In this document: piece after piece, positions 27,901 through 41,843 of the stretch
Numbering within the stretch: the first letter of the stretch is position 1
How the letters are laid out: the number at the start of each line of letters is the position of its first letter
From: Toxoplasma gondii ME49
Lineage: Eukaryota > Apicomplexa > Conoidasida > Eucoccidiorida > Sarcocystidae
Length of the DNA: 64,000 nt
Direction: 5' to 3'
Assembly (NCBI RefSeq): GCF_000006565.2
Contig: NC_031477.1
Span: forward strand, 4,573 to 68,572
The notes under the pieces: model-generated
Database searches by the model: none
What the model was told of the DNA's origin: nothing
The model's input: the letters and a program-made list of their open reading frames with translations, nothing else
Translations under genes and position numbers: made by a program

Positions 27901-30160
27901 CCTCACAGCCCCATTCGCCGCACCCGACACACCGCGCCAGTATTTCCGTCACCCGTCGAGACACGCGACATCACACGTACATCCCACCCACACCGCGACC
28001 CCACACAAACCCACCGCCGCACACGCCGCTCCATCACAGTCCTGCAACACCCCGCCTCATGACTAGCATCTCCATCAAACAACACGTGAACCATGCGTGC
28101 CCAAAAACACCAGTGTCGACATCGTCCGCAGCCGCCTTGCCACCTATCCACCTCCAACGACACCCTCCCCAATCAACAAATAATCAGGATCCAAAGGTCC
28201 ACACCCAAACCCCCAGTATCGCAGCTTCCGTCCCATAGTCGCTAAAGCCCCCAGATATTTTTTTACAACGCCAAGTCCCTGACCACATACCGGCGGCTGC
28301 TGAAGAGGCAACAAATGAAAGAAGTCCACCGGTCAGACCCCGAACACACCCGGTCCCCTCTGAGACATTGTCCAGACGAATCGCAGCGAGCTCCCCCACA
28401 CCTGACGCCAGTGAACACGCTCTCGAGCCAGCACACACCACAAAACGCCACACCGCTGCCGCACCCTCACAGCCCCATTCGCCGCACCCGACACACCGCG
28501 CCAGTATTTCCGTCACCCGTCGAGACACGCGACATCACACGTACATCCCACCCACACCGCGACCCCACACAAACCCACCGCCGCACACGCCGCTCCATCA
28601 CAGTCCTGCAGCACCCCGCCTCATGATTAGCGTCTCCATCAAACAACACGTGAACCATGCGTGCCCAAAAACACCAGTGTCGACATCGTCCGCAGCCGCC
28701 TTGCCACCTATCCACCTCCAACGACACCCTCCCCAATCAACAAATAATCAGGATCCAAAGGTCCACACCCAAACCCCCAGTATCGCAGCCTTCGTCCCAT
28801 AGTCGCTAAAGCACGCAGATACCTTTTTATCGTTGCTCCGTCTCACGCACACCTTTCCCACACTCCCAAACATCTCCCGCGCATTTCGGCACCAGCGCCT
28901 GCATTGAAACTGTCTCCACCTACCTGGCCTTGCTGAATAAGGACAAGACAAAACCAGGTGACGCCGTACACTGTGAATACACTCGGCTCCGTCTGAGACA
29001 GTGCAAAACTAATCGTGTCATTCTGGCGTCGGCGTGCCGTCTCACCTCTCTTTACACTGTCGCTTCCAGAAACGGATTTCACCGCCTTCCCCAAGAATTG
29101 ACGTAAGTCAACACGCTCAATACCTACCACGCATCCCTCAACGCCACACATCTGACACTCCCCCCTCACACGTGACTTTCGACACACAGACCATGATGGA
29201 AATCGCGACGCGCCCCACAAGCACGTGGCGTCACGCCTACGTTCCGTCGACACCACAACCTCACACAAACCCACGCCCGTACCAGCACATGACTATAGCG
29301 CTCCGTTCCATGAGCAACCCCTCAACTACACAAAGCGCGACATATGCAAATAGCAAGTCAGCAGTGCCGACCTCATCCGCAGTTTGCCCTGCCGCCCTGC
29401 CACCCATCCACCTGCAATAGACTCCGCGTCCAGCACATTCATTCTAGCACCTTACGTCTGGATGTCGTAGATGCACGCCGTCATCTTCCTGCTTGCTCTA
29501 TCTCAAACACAACTCGCCCGCACGCCCAAACACCTCTCTCGCATTTCGGCGCCAGCGTCTGCATTAAGTCTGTCTGCACCTACCTGGCCTTGCTGAATAA
29601 GGACAAGACAAAACCAGGTGACGCCTTACACTGTGAACACACTCGGCTCCGTCTGGGACACGCAAAACTACTCACGCCTTGATGGCGTAGGCGTGCAATG
29701 CGACATCTCCCTCTACGCCCTCACTTCCCGAAACAAATTTCAACGTGTTCTTCCAGACTTCACATCACTGATCACTCTCTCTAGCGGGCACACATCACCC
29801 AACGCTCCACCTCTGCCCCCATCCCCTCAGTAACATCATCTCATTCACATCGTGGAGTACGTGTGCGGTGTCGCACTGGGCAGCAACACCATAGTCAACC
29901 TGGCCTGACTCGGATCCACAATCACGCCGCCTCTCACACCCGCGCGGTTCTTCTGCAGACAAGATCACGGACAAGCATCACTGCTTGGCAGCAGCAACGA
30001 CCTGCTCTTGCCCAACTCCCGTCGACCATACGGGACCCCGCAACCCTGCAGGAAAGCGTCGCTGATTCACCTTCGCCTTCACACACACCAAACCAAAGAC
30101 AATCAACCACGTAACACAACCTCCAAAGTGTTTCTACAGTCTGAAGCAAGGAGGCAATTC
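24930..30160. repeat. Satellite stretch with 422-bp and 564-bp tandems
   Basis: This contains two 422-bp units (cacaccggtgacccggc at 25,361 and 25,783), a CA tract at 26,124-26,139, M2/M3, an h block and two copies of the 614-bp-type unit at a shortened period of 564 bp (27,730 and 28,294). It ends with a diverged module at 28,800-29,650 and an i-type block. No gene is supported. Confidence 0.82.
26124..26139. repeat. CA microsatellite
   Basis: A short uninterrupted CA tract at the conserved place in the satellite module preceding M2. Confidence 0.85.
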
Positions 30161-30960
30161 ACCCAATGCGCCTAGTAGCCAACGACAAGTGTTCATCCCC
30201 ATCTCGACCACATGTGTTTTCTACGAAAAAGGGCGGTCCCGACATCCCTTCGTTCGTTGCCGCCGCAAAACGCACAATTCGCATCAACACGCAGTTCACT
30301 GGGGACGACCCCATACACAAATACTACAAATGCGCCAGGCACGCGCTCTCCCTTCCGGATCCAGAAGTACCGCGAGGACGCTCCTGCTCTCATGAATAGC
30401 CAACAGCATGGTCTCACGGATCTCTGCGGGTATGCAGTGGCCTGCTGCAGTCACGAACGAAAGCGTGGCATGCGCTCCCCGATACGCGGAAGAGCAATGA
30501 CAACATACAGCATGTTGGCTCTGGCCCCGCGCGGCCACCACCGCGCCTTCCCCACCAGAAACACACGACACGTATGTCGCACCACAAGAAACATCAATGC
30601 TGCGCAAGACGAGACAGGCGATAACGAATTCACACACACCTCCGGGGACGCCCGATTCGCTTGTGGACGAGAACGTGGTTTTCGCCGTCGCCCTATGCGA
30701 ACAAGATGTGGCTGATGAACCGTCAACATGAGCTCTCCGTTTGCACGGATGATACACGACATCAAATGTAACTGCCGGCGTCAGCCTTCGCTAACATAGA
30801 TATCACTGTTTGACACGCCAGCGTTGCATTTGGCCACTTCTCGGGCCTCAATGTCACTGCTGAACCCCTGCGGAGAGTGCGTACCGACGCCATCTGAGAC
30901 GATGCGCCGTGAAAAACTCGGGACACCGACATGATGAGGTGACACGACTTCAGTCACCCC
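30160..30960. repeat. Module P copy at boundary to diverged subfamily
   Basis: A close copy of P (compare 23,890-24,300) that changes near 30,710, after gaacaagatgtggctg, into the diverged version used by the next block. Confidence 0.75.
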
Positions 30961-33130
30961 TGCCTGCCACTCACCTGCAACAGCAACCCGCGAAACACAA
31001 TACACTGTCATCGCTCCAACCCTTCCAATCGGTTGGGAACTACACGTGTCACGAACGAAATCGCCGTCCATTTATCCATCCATCTGCCGCACCGCCTGTC
31101 CACATGCTCTGCATCCATTTTGGCCCATATTCGTCCGGCAGACGCAAACGTGCTTCTCCAGACGCATCTAAAAAACATGGATATCAACATGAGCGTCGCA
31201 CCTTGTCACACGTGAGACTGCGCCTCTCCACCCGGGCGCGCAACGAGCATATGACGGACCGCAGATCCCAGCGGATACCGGCGAAAGAGACGAAGTCGAA
31301 TGGCAAACTGAGGTTGAACTGAGGAGACCGCTGACCCAGTTGTTCTGTGATAAAGAGATGTATCTGGACGGCCTCGTAGTCGCCACGAAAACGGCAGCTG
31401 CCTGATAGCGCCTCGCTCGCTACCGCCGCAAAACGCGCATGTGACGTCAACACGCAGCACACAGGACCGAGCTGCAAACACACACTCCCCAGTTAAGCCA
31501 GACACGCTCGCTGCCGTGGGGATCAAAAAGTGCCTCAACGACACTCTTGCTCTCGTGAAAAGTCGGTGTGTCAACAAACGGTTCTGTTCTCACGAATCTC
31601 TCCAAGCCCGTATTGGTCTGTTGCACTCACGAAAGGATGAATAGCAGGCGTTGCGCGATACACACAGGAGAAAGGACGTCACGCAGCGTGTTTCGTATCG
31701 GCCCCGCGCGACCACGACCGCGCCACCAGAAACACAAGGAGCATATGCCGCGCCACGAGAAATATCAATGCTGCGCAAGACGAGACAGGCGATAACGAAT
31801 TCACACACACCTCCGGGGACGCCCGATCCGCTTGTGGACGAGAACGTGGTTCTCGCCGTCGCCCTATGCGAACAAGATGTGGCTGACGAACCGTCAACAT
31901 GAGCTCTCCGTTTGCACGGATGATACACGACATCAAATGTACTGCCGGCGCCAGCCGCCGCTAACATACAAACTATTGTGTGACATGATATCCTTCCACG
32001 TGTCCACATCCCAGGTCCAACCGCCACCGATGAATCTCTTGTGCCGAGTACGTACTCTCGCCATCTGAGGCAACGCTCGGTAGCCCCCTCAGAAAACGTG
32101 AGATAACGACGTGCGAGAGGGGACCCGACTTCGGACTTTCTTTCCTGCCACTCACCTGCAACAGCAACCCGCGAAACACAATACACTGTCATCGCTCCAA
32201 CCCTTCCACTCGGTTGGGAACTACACTTGTCACGAACGAAATCGCCGTCCATTTATCCATCCATCTGCCGCACCGCCTGTCCACATGCTCTGCATCCATT
32301 TTGGCCCATATTCGTCCGGCAGACGCAAACGTGCTTCTCCAGACGCATCTAAAAAACATGGATATCAACATGAGCGTCGCACCTTGTCACACGTGAGACT
32401 GCGCCTCTCCACCCGGGCGCGCAACGAGCATATGACGGACCGCAGATCCCAGCGGATACCGGCGAAAGAGACGAAGTCGAATGGCAAACTGAGGTTGAAC
32501 TGAGGAGACCGCTGACCCAGTTGTTCTGTGATAAAGAGATGTATCTGGACGGCCTCGTAGTCGCCACGAAAACGGCAGCTGCCTGATAGCGCCTCGCTCG
32601 CTACCGCCGCAAAACGCGCATGTGACGTCAACACGCAGCACACAGGACCGAGCTGCAAACACACACTCCCCAGTTAAGCCAGACACGCTCGCTGCCGTGG
32701 GGATCAAAAAGTGCCTCAACGACACTCTTGCTCTCGTGAAAAGTCGGTGTGTCAACAAACGGTTCTGTTCTCACGAATCTCTCCAAGCCCGTATTGGTCT
32801 GTTGCACTCACGAAAGGATGAATAGCAGGCGTTGCGCGATACACACAGGAGAAAGGACGTCACGCAGCGTGTTTCGTATCGGCCCCGCGCGACCACGACC
32901 GCGCCACCAGAAACACAAGGAGCATATGCCGCGCCACGAGAAATATCAATGCTGCGCAAGACGAGACAGGCGATAACGAATTCACACACACCTCCGGGGA
33001 CGCCCGATCCGCTTGTGGACGAGAACGTGGTTCTCGCCGTCGCCCTATGCGAACAAGATGTGGCTGACGAACCGTCAACATGAGCTCTCCGTTTGCACGG
33101 ATGATACACGACATCAAATGTACCTGCCGG
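30960..33130. repeat. Near-identical tandem duplication of diverged P/M4 unit, 1,181 bp apart
   Basis: About 960 bp from tgccactcacctgcaacagc (about 30,965) to the P end (about 31,930) is repeated from about 32,146 to 33,110. The repeat is almost base for base and offset by 1,181 bp. A short different segment lies between the copies (about 31,950-32,140). The unit is clearly related to the main P/M4 unit but diverged, for example ccatccatctgccgcaccgc instead of ccatccacctgccccaccgc. Several reading frames are unchanged between copies, which reflects recency of the duplication rather than selection. Confidence 0.9.
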
Positions 33131-34453
33131 CATCATCCTTAGCTAACATAGATTTCACTGTGTGAACCGCCAGGTTTGTACGTGCCCACTTCCCGGGGGT
33201 ATATATCACGTCTGAACCTCCTGTGTTGAGTACGTACTTGAAACAACTGAGGAACGGTGCCGCAAGCCCCTCATAAAACAAGGAACAATGACATGGACGA
33301 AGCGACCCGCCTTCACCCGCTCCTCCGCCTTCCACTCGCCTGCACCAGCCACCCTCGAAACTCAGTACACCCTCAGCACTCCAGCCCCTCCAATCGGTTC
33401 CGAGATTTCTTCATTTCAAACGAAGCAGTCGTCTATTCATCCGTCCACCTGCCCCACCGCCCGTCCACATACTCACCACTTCATTGCGCCTACAAGCAAC
33501 TGGTAGACGCAAATCAGCTTCCCCAAACGCACACGCAGAACAAACCGGGAATCAAATTGCACGTCGCACACTGGTCCACAGGCGACCGCGCCTCTGCACC
33601 CGGGACACCAACGAACATATGACGCCCCGCAGTTCCCAACGAATAGCAGGGGAAGAGATGAGATCGAATGGCAAACTGAGGTACAGTTGGGGAGACACCT
33701 AACTCAGTCGCTCAGCGGTGACGGGACCTCTCTTGTTGGCGGCCTATACGAAGTGCGGTGCTGCGACCCTTTACACGAGTGTCTTCCTCTTCGACGGGCA
33801 ATGCGTGTGACGCCACGTGTTTCTGGTGCCACGATCCTCCTCGACCACTCCCGAATCCGAACCGTGACATGGCATTCCTGCAGTCTCTCAATGCTTGACT
33901 CAAAACCTCGCCACTGAAGCTGGTACAAAGACAGCGTACCTGCAGGCGCTGACGAAGTTCTCGTAAACACCATCACTATGTGTGAGGTACAGGTATCGGA
34001 GAAGCACCTTGCCAGCAGTGACGCCTCCCGTCCAACCGTCCACGCTCGCAACCTTCCAGAGTAAACAGAGTGCCGGCGCTCTAGCCCCTCCACTCAAGCC
34101 GACGATCAGAATGCCGTGAGGTACACCAGTGACCTGGCTGTTCCGCTTGGACAAGTTGCCTCTCATTGGCCTCTATAAAGGCAAGAGCTGCGATCCTCCT
34201 CACTGGTGTTATCGACTCGCCCGGACGGGAATGCGACCTCATACGTAGCTGATACCGACCCCCTCGATCACGCCCAAATCCGAAACGTGACACGCCATTC
34301 CTGCAGTCTGCCAACGCGTGATTCAAAGCATCGCCACGGAAACTTTTGTAAAAGGTGCGTACGCTCAGGCGCTGACGAAATCCTCTCGGGCGTCACTATG
34401 GTACTCGCGTTGGCGGCAACTCAGGAGCAACTCGTCCACATTCACTCCTCCCG

Positions 34454-34491
<38 letters not shown>

Positions 34492-35460
34492 CACTCCCAA
34501 CCCTGCGAAACGAATACGGTGCCAGCGCCCCGACATCCACACCCCATTCGAGAATGTTCTTGCTACAAACACAGTGGCCCCACGTCCCTTGCCACCCACC
34601 AGCTGCGACCCTTCTCCACACTTCGTCCTTCTATAGGGACCCGGCGTTAACCGGTAGAACCAGTGTCTCTCCTGCCATGCAGGCACAACACGACGGCGGC
34701 CGGTGAGCGCATGGCGACGGACAGAATCGCATCCCCGAGTCTACGTCCGGAAATCCGGCGACCTCTGCCGCACCGCAAGAACCACCAAACGCTGAAAAAC
34801 AGAGGACACTCAACAGCAAATTCAGATCCGGCCGCGCAGACCTCTGGCTCCTTTGTTCTGCAAAAACGAGACGCCCCTCACTATGGTAAACAGACAGGCG
34901 AGGTGCGATACATTGCTTTGTTGTTTTCGACTCGGACGGTGACGAGAGATACCAACTGTGGCGCCCCGTCGACTGATGCAATCAAACAGGACACCCCATC
35001 CATTATAGCACTTCAGTGCATGACTTCATCCGCCACTCGAACCGTCGCCACACAAAACGATGCGCGACCGCTGCATCAGCTCGTCGACTGACAAAGAACG
35101 CGCTGGGCCTTGGAGCAGAAATGGAGGACACATCATCGATTTAACTACTCGGCCAAAGACACCCCTGCCACCCAACCACCTGCCACGGGAAGACGCAAAC
35201 ACCCGGAAGAAATAAGAAGTCATCGCCCTACCCTCATATTGACAGCCTACGTCTGATTGTCGTGAATGCACGCCGTCACCTTCCTGCTTGCTCTATCTCA
35301 AACACAACTCGCCCGCACGCCCAAACACCTCTCTCGCATTTCGGCGCCAGCGTATAGAGTAGATCGGCGCTGGCCACCTACAGATGCCTCCTGAATACGG
35401 AGAAGACAAGAACACGTGACAAATCACACAGGCGACACATTTAGCTCTGGCTGAGACAGT
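33130..35460. repeat. Last main-type satellite units with long CA tract
   Basis: M4 at 33,299, a 422-type unit, the longest CA tract (34,457-34,490), M2 and M3. After about 34,975 the sequence diverges from the main family into the second subfamily. No gene is supported. Confidence 0.82.
34457..34490. repeat. CA microsatellite, longest in the window
   Basis: A CA tract of about 16-17 units at the conserved place in the satellite module. Homologous tracts in other copies have 8-11 units, so this one has expanded. Confidence 0.92.
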
Positions 35461-38017
35461 GCACAACCAGCAACGCCATTCTGGCGTCGGGGTCTCGCCC
35501 CACCTTCCTCTACATCATCGCTGCCAGAAACGAATCTCTACGTGCGCCCCCTCACATTTTGACGTCGACGACCACGCTGTCTCGCACGCACACATCGTCC
35601 CTCGTCGCATCTGCCTCCGCCGCTCCCCCCAGACCCACCTTCCTACACGCCACTCTAGTGTTCGCCAACCGACCTCCCCCCCGGGAGACAGCGATATCAT
35701 GCATATGTGCCGTCGACAACGCGATCCTACACACGCCCACACCCGCTTCGTCGCAGTCCTGAGACAGCCGACACCCCGCGTCATGAGAAACGCCTCCACG
35801 GAACAACGTGTGACACATGTGCACATGAAAGCAGCAGTGCAGCCGTCGTCCGCACTCCGCCTTCCCACCCATCCAGCTGCACCAAGCCGCCCCGCAATCA
35901 ACACGCTCTCAGAGTCCACCCCCGCAAACACTGGCTTGCACCGTGCGTCTGATTGTCAAAATGCATGCACACACCTTCCTGCCGTTCCTCCATCTCAAAG
36001 CACAACTCGCCCACGCTCCCAAGCACCTCTCTCGCATTTCGGCGCCAGCGTGTAGAGTAGATCGGCGCTGGCCACCTACAGATGCATCCTGAATACGGAG
36101 AAGACAAGAACACGTGACAAATCACACAGGCGACGCATTTAGCTCTGGCTGAGACAGTGCACAACCAGCAACGTCATTCAGGCGTTGGCGTGTGTCGCTT
36201 CATCTCCTACGCAATCGCTTCCAGACCCGGAATGCAACCCCCTCACCCAAGCGTGACGTTACTGAACACGCTCTCTGCAAAGCACACATCCACCAACACC
36301 ACACCTCTGCTGCTCGACCGACAGCCAACTCTGACACACTACGCTAGTGTACACGACGCGCCCGGGAGACACGCGGCATCACGCATACAGTCCTGCAGCA
36401 TCGCGACCATGCGCAAACCCATCCCCGCTCCACCACGCTCCTCAAACACCCCGCTTCACACATAGCGCCTTCACCGAATAACGCATGGTACATGGGTACA
36501 GCGACGCGGCAGCACCGGCGTCTTCCGCAGTCCGCTCAGCCACCCATCCAACTGCACAAACAACACCGCCCCCCTGCACAGTCAACACGTTGACAGCGTC
36601 CTCACCCGCATACCCACTCTCGCATCTTAGGTCTCACTGTCGTAGATTCATCCAGATATGCTTCTACCGTTCCGTCATGTCGCACGCAACTCGCCCACGC
36701 TCCCAGACACCTCTCTCGCATTTCGGCACCGGTGTCAACAGCAACGCGCTGACTACCTACAGGTGACGCCTGAGCACGTGAACGGAGGCGTCACGGAACG
36801 AGGCACACTTCAGGCGGAACACAGTTCCCTTAGAAACAGGGCAAAACTAATCACGCCGTCCTCGCATCGGCCTGTCCCATAACCTCTCTCTATGCCATCG
36901 CGACCAGAAATTGATTTCAACGCGTTCCCCCACGCTTGACGTCAGCGAACACGTTATTGACCTGGCACACGTCAGCCAACTCCACATCTCCGCTGCCGCC
37001 CCCACAAGCTCCTTTCGACACACCACGATTGCGTTCCCGGGTTCCCAACGCGCCCGGGAGACACGGGGCATCACGCATGCAGTCCTTCAGCATCGCGACC
37101 ATGCGCTACCCCATGCCCGCTCCACCACACTCCTCAAACACTCCGCTTCACACATAACGCCTTCACCGAATGACGCATGGTACATGGGTACAGCGACGCA
37201 GCAGCTCCGGCGTCTTCCGCAGTCCGCTCAGCCACCCATCCACCTGCACCACGCCCCGCCCTCCACAATCAACACGCTGACAGGGTCCACACCCGTGCTC
37301 AAATCTTGAGACCTACGTCTGATTGTCGTAAAGGAACGCCGACGCCTTCCGGTCGTTGCTTCATGTCACGCACAGCTCGCCCACGCTCCCAGTCACCTCC
37401 CTCGCATTTCGACGCCGGTGTCAACAGCAACTCCCTGACCACCTACCGACCGAGGCTGAACACGGAAGAGACGACATGAGGTGACGGCTCACATTCTGAA
37501 CACATTCGGCACTGTTTGAGAGAATAGACAACCAACAACGCCATTCAGGCGTCGGCGTGTGTCGCTTCATCTCCTACGCAATCGCTTCCAGACCCGGAAT
37601 GCAACCCCCTCACCCAAGCGTGACGTTACTGAACACGCTCTCTGCAAAGCACACATCCACCAACACCACACCTCTGCTGCTCGACCGACAGCCAACTCTG
37701 ACACACTACGCTAGTGTACACGACGCGCCCGGGAGACACGCGGCATCACGCATACAGTCCTTCAGCATCGCGGCCATGCGCAAACCCATCCCCGCTCCAC
37801 CACGCTCCTCAAACACCCCGCCTCACACATAACGCCTTCACCGAATAACGCATGGTACATGGGTACAGCGACGCGGCAGCACCGGCGTCTTCCGCAGTCC
37901 GCTCAGCCACCCATCCAACTGCACAAACAACACCGCCCCCCTGCACAGTCAACACGTTGACAGCGTCCTCACCCTCATACCCACTCTCGCATCTTAGGTC
38001 GCACTGTCGTAGATTCA

Positions 38018-38037
38018 NNNNNNNNNNNNNNNNNNNN
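38018..38037. other. Assembly gap, 20 N
   Basis: A placeholder gap. Sequence to its right (cacaaacccaaactctcc) matches 41,501-41,520, so the two sides may come from different copies. Confidence 0.99.
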
Positions 38038-41000
38038 CCCCACAAACCCAAACTCTCCTGATGAGTCACACACACTCTCTGTCGTCCGGATCAGGAAGTA
38101 CCGCAAGGACACTCCTACTCTCCTGCTCTCATGGGAAGCAGACTTGCCGACAAACTGTGCCCACGAATGTCCTCAGGCACGCGTTAGCCTATGAAGTCAC
38201 GAACGGATGAATAGCACGCGTTACGCGATACGCAGAAGAGGAAGAACGTCACGTGGCATGTTTCGCTCAGGCCCCTGCGCGAGTACGACCCTGCCGCCTG
38301 GAACCCAAGGAACGTATGTCGCGCCACAAGAAATATCCATGGTAGCAAAGACGAGTCTCAAGATAGAGATTTCAGGCAGACCTGCGCGGACACCTGAACC
38401 GCTTCTGTACGATAATGTGGTTCTCTCCATCGCCCTATACGAACGGCAGGTGGGTGACGAACCGTCATTTTGAGGTCTCCGTTTGCACGGAACACGGATG
38501 ACACGCGACATCAGGTGGAGCTGCCGTCGTCGTCCTTAACGAAACACACAATCATATTCGCGAAACGAGATCGTTGCACAGGTCCACATTCCATGTTTAA
38601 ACATCACCGCTGAACCCCTTGTGGCGAATACGTACTCTCCGTCTCTGAGGAAATCCGTCGTGATCCCCCCCACCATCCAAAACGTGGGATAATATAACGC
38701 GGTTGAGGTGACGCGTCTGCGCTCACTCCTGCCTCCCATTCGCCTGCATCAGCTACCCGCGAAGCTCAACACACCCTCAGTGCTCCAACCTCTCTAATCG
38801 GTTCGGAAATATATTTGCTACAAACAAAACAGCCATCCATTTATCCATCCATCTGCCGCACCACCGGTACACATGCTCTGCATTTCTGTGGGCCCACATT
38901 CAACTGGTAGATGGACATCAGCTTCTCCAAACACGCACGCAGAACAAAAGGGAGATTCAGTCGCATGTAGCACCTCGGCACACGCGCGACCGCGCCTCTC
39001 CACCTCGGATCGCAACAACTATATGATACACCGCAGGTACCAACAGTCACCGGGGAAGGAGATGATGCCGATTGGCAAATTGAGGTCCAACTGGGGAGAC
39101 CACTGACTGAGATGCTCTGCGATGAAGTGATGTAGCTTGTTGTCCTTTTGTGCTCCCCTCGAAGACGGGCGGTGCCCGACGGCCTGTCGCTCAGTGGCCG
39201 CGCCAAACGCACAAGTAACGTCAACACACAGTTCACCACGACCGAGCTCATACACCAATTCTCATATGAGTCAGACACGCTCTCTGTCGTCGGGATCAGG
39301 AAATACCGCAACGACACTCCTGCGTTCATGCAAACCAGGTGTGTCCACATATTATGCTCACGAATCTGTGCAGACACGCATTGACCTGTTGCAGTCACGA
39401 ATAGATGAATCGCAGGCATCTCATAACTCAAGGAGTATGACGACAGAGACAAAATACGTTTCCTACCGACCAGTGCATGACCCCGCCCTTCCACGAACGG
39501 GAACAACACAAACATTTGACGCGCCAAAACGAGCGCCAAAGATCGAACAAAAATCGCACCCAGTTGCGTGTCTCCTTCATATGTATGTGTGCGGACCCCT
39601 GATTCGGTTATTGCATGAGCGGAAGACTCCCGCAGTGGCGGTACACAAAGGGCCTCATTCCCACACACTCCGCTAGGGCCGCGACGTGTCCTGGAGTCCT
39701 GGGACATCACGCGTACGTGTCATCGACACCGCGGTCTCACACGAACCCCCGCCGGCTTCACCAAATGCCTCAGTCACCCTGCTTCCTGAATAACGCCTCC
39801 ATTGAAGATCGCGTGACGGATGCATACAAGAAGACCAGAAATCCCGACGTCTTCCGCAGTCCGCTCAGCCACCCATCCACCTGCACCACGCCCCGCCCTC
39901 CACAATCAACACGCTGACAGGGTCCACACCCGTGCTCAAATCTTGAGACCTACGTCTGATTGTCGTAAAGGAACGCAGACGCCTTCCGGTCGTTACTTCA
40001 TGTCACGCACAGCTCGCCCACGCTCCCAGTCACCTCCCTCGCATTTCGACGCCGGTGTCAACAGCAACTCCCTGACCACCTACCGACCGAGGCTGAACAC
40101 GGAAGAGACGACATGAGGTGACGGCTCACATTCTGAACACATTCGGCACTGTTTGAGAGAATAGACAACCAACAACGCCATTCAGGCATCGGCGTGTGTC
40201 GCTTCATCTCCTACGCAATCGCTTCCAGACCCGGAATGCAACCCCCTCACCCAAGCGTGACGTTACTGAACACGCTCGCTGCAAAGCACACATCCACCAA
40301 CACCACACCTCTGCTGCTCGACCGACAGCCAACTCTGACACACTACGCTAGTGTACACGACGCGCCCGGGAGACACGCGGCATCACGCATACAGTCCTTC
40401 AGCATCGCGGCCATGCGCAAACCCACGCCCGCTCCATCACACGCCCCTTAACACCCGACTCATGAGTAACACATCCACCGAGTAACTGAATAAACGTGTG
40501 AGACATGCGCACAAGAAAGTAGCGCGGCCGTCGGCGGCACTCCACCCTGCCACCCATCCAGCTCGACCAAGAGCCCCCGCAATCAACACGATATCAGGGA
40601 CAACACCTGCACACGCAATCTCGTGCCCTACGTGTGATTGCGGCAAAGGAACCTAGGCACTTGCCTATCGTACTTCATCTCCGCCAGACCTGACCGACAA
40701 TCCCAGTCACCTCTCCCCCGGTTCGGCGCCTGCATAACCGACAAATCTCTGACCGCGTACCACCGATGCCTGCACACGCAAAGGACAGCGTCTACGAACG
40801 AGGCACCCGCTGAACACACCCAGCTCCGTCCAACACAATGCAGAACTAATCCAGCTCTTCTGGCGTCGGAGTGTCCTCTCACGTGCCTCTCCGCGACCGC
40901 TTCCAGAAACAAATTTTAACGTGATGTCGCGGACTTGAGGTCAGTGAACACGCCCTCTAGCAGGCATACATCGCCCAACGCCATGCCGCTGGCGCTCCCC

Positions 41001-41533
41001 CCACAGGAACATCCTCTCCATCACAGTCCATGGAGTAAATATGCCAAGTCGCATTGGACACAACACCCCCGTCAGACATGCACTGCCTCGGATCCACTTC
41101 CACGTCACTTCCTACACCCGCGCAGTTCCCGGCAAACAATTTCACGAGCAAGCATCACTGTCCGCCAAAGCAACGACCTACTGCTGCCCAACTCCCGTCG
41201 CACATATACGGGACCCCACAACCGTGCAGGAATACTGTCGCTGACTCACCCTCCCCTTCACAGACATCAAACCAAAGACCGTCAACAACATCACACATCC
41301 TCCAGCGGCCTCCTACAGCCTGTGACGTAAGGCAAAAATTCACCATCAGCGTCGAGTGTCCAGTGACGAAACACAAGTGCTCACCCTAATCTCGACTATA
41401 TGTTCTCCCCACGAAAACGGGAGGCGGCCGACGGCCCGTCGCTCATTGCCGCCCGCGCACGCACAAACAGCATGAACACGCAGTACATGGTACCACCCCA
41501 CAAACCCAAACTCTCCTGATGAGTACACACACT

Positions 41534-41843
41534 NNNNNNNNNNNNNNNNNNNNNNNNNNNNNNNNNNNNNNNNNNNNNNNNNNNNNNNNNNNNNNNNNNN
41601 NNNNNNNNNNNNNNNNNNNNNNNNNNNNNNNNNNNNNNNNNNNNNNNNNNNNNNNNNNNNNNNNNNNNNNNNNNNNNNNNNNNNNNNNNNNNNNNNNNNN
41701 NNNNNNNNNNNNNNNNNNNNNNNNNNNNNNNNNNNNNNNNNNNNNNNNNNNNNNNNNNNNNNNNNNNNNNNNNNNNNNNNNNNNNNNNNNNNNNNNNNNN
41801 NNNNNNNNNNNNNNNNNNNNNNNNNNNNNNNNNNNNNNNNNNN
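41534..41843. other. Assembly gap, 310 N
   Basis: The gap lies between gagtacacacact and ccggatcagg. In the copy at 38,060-38,095 the same edges are separated by only about nine bases, so the stated length is doubtful. Confidence 0.99.
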
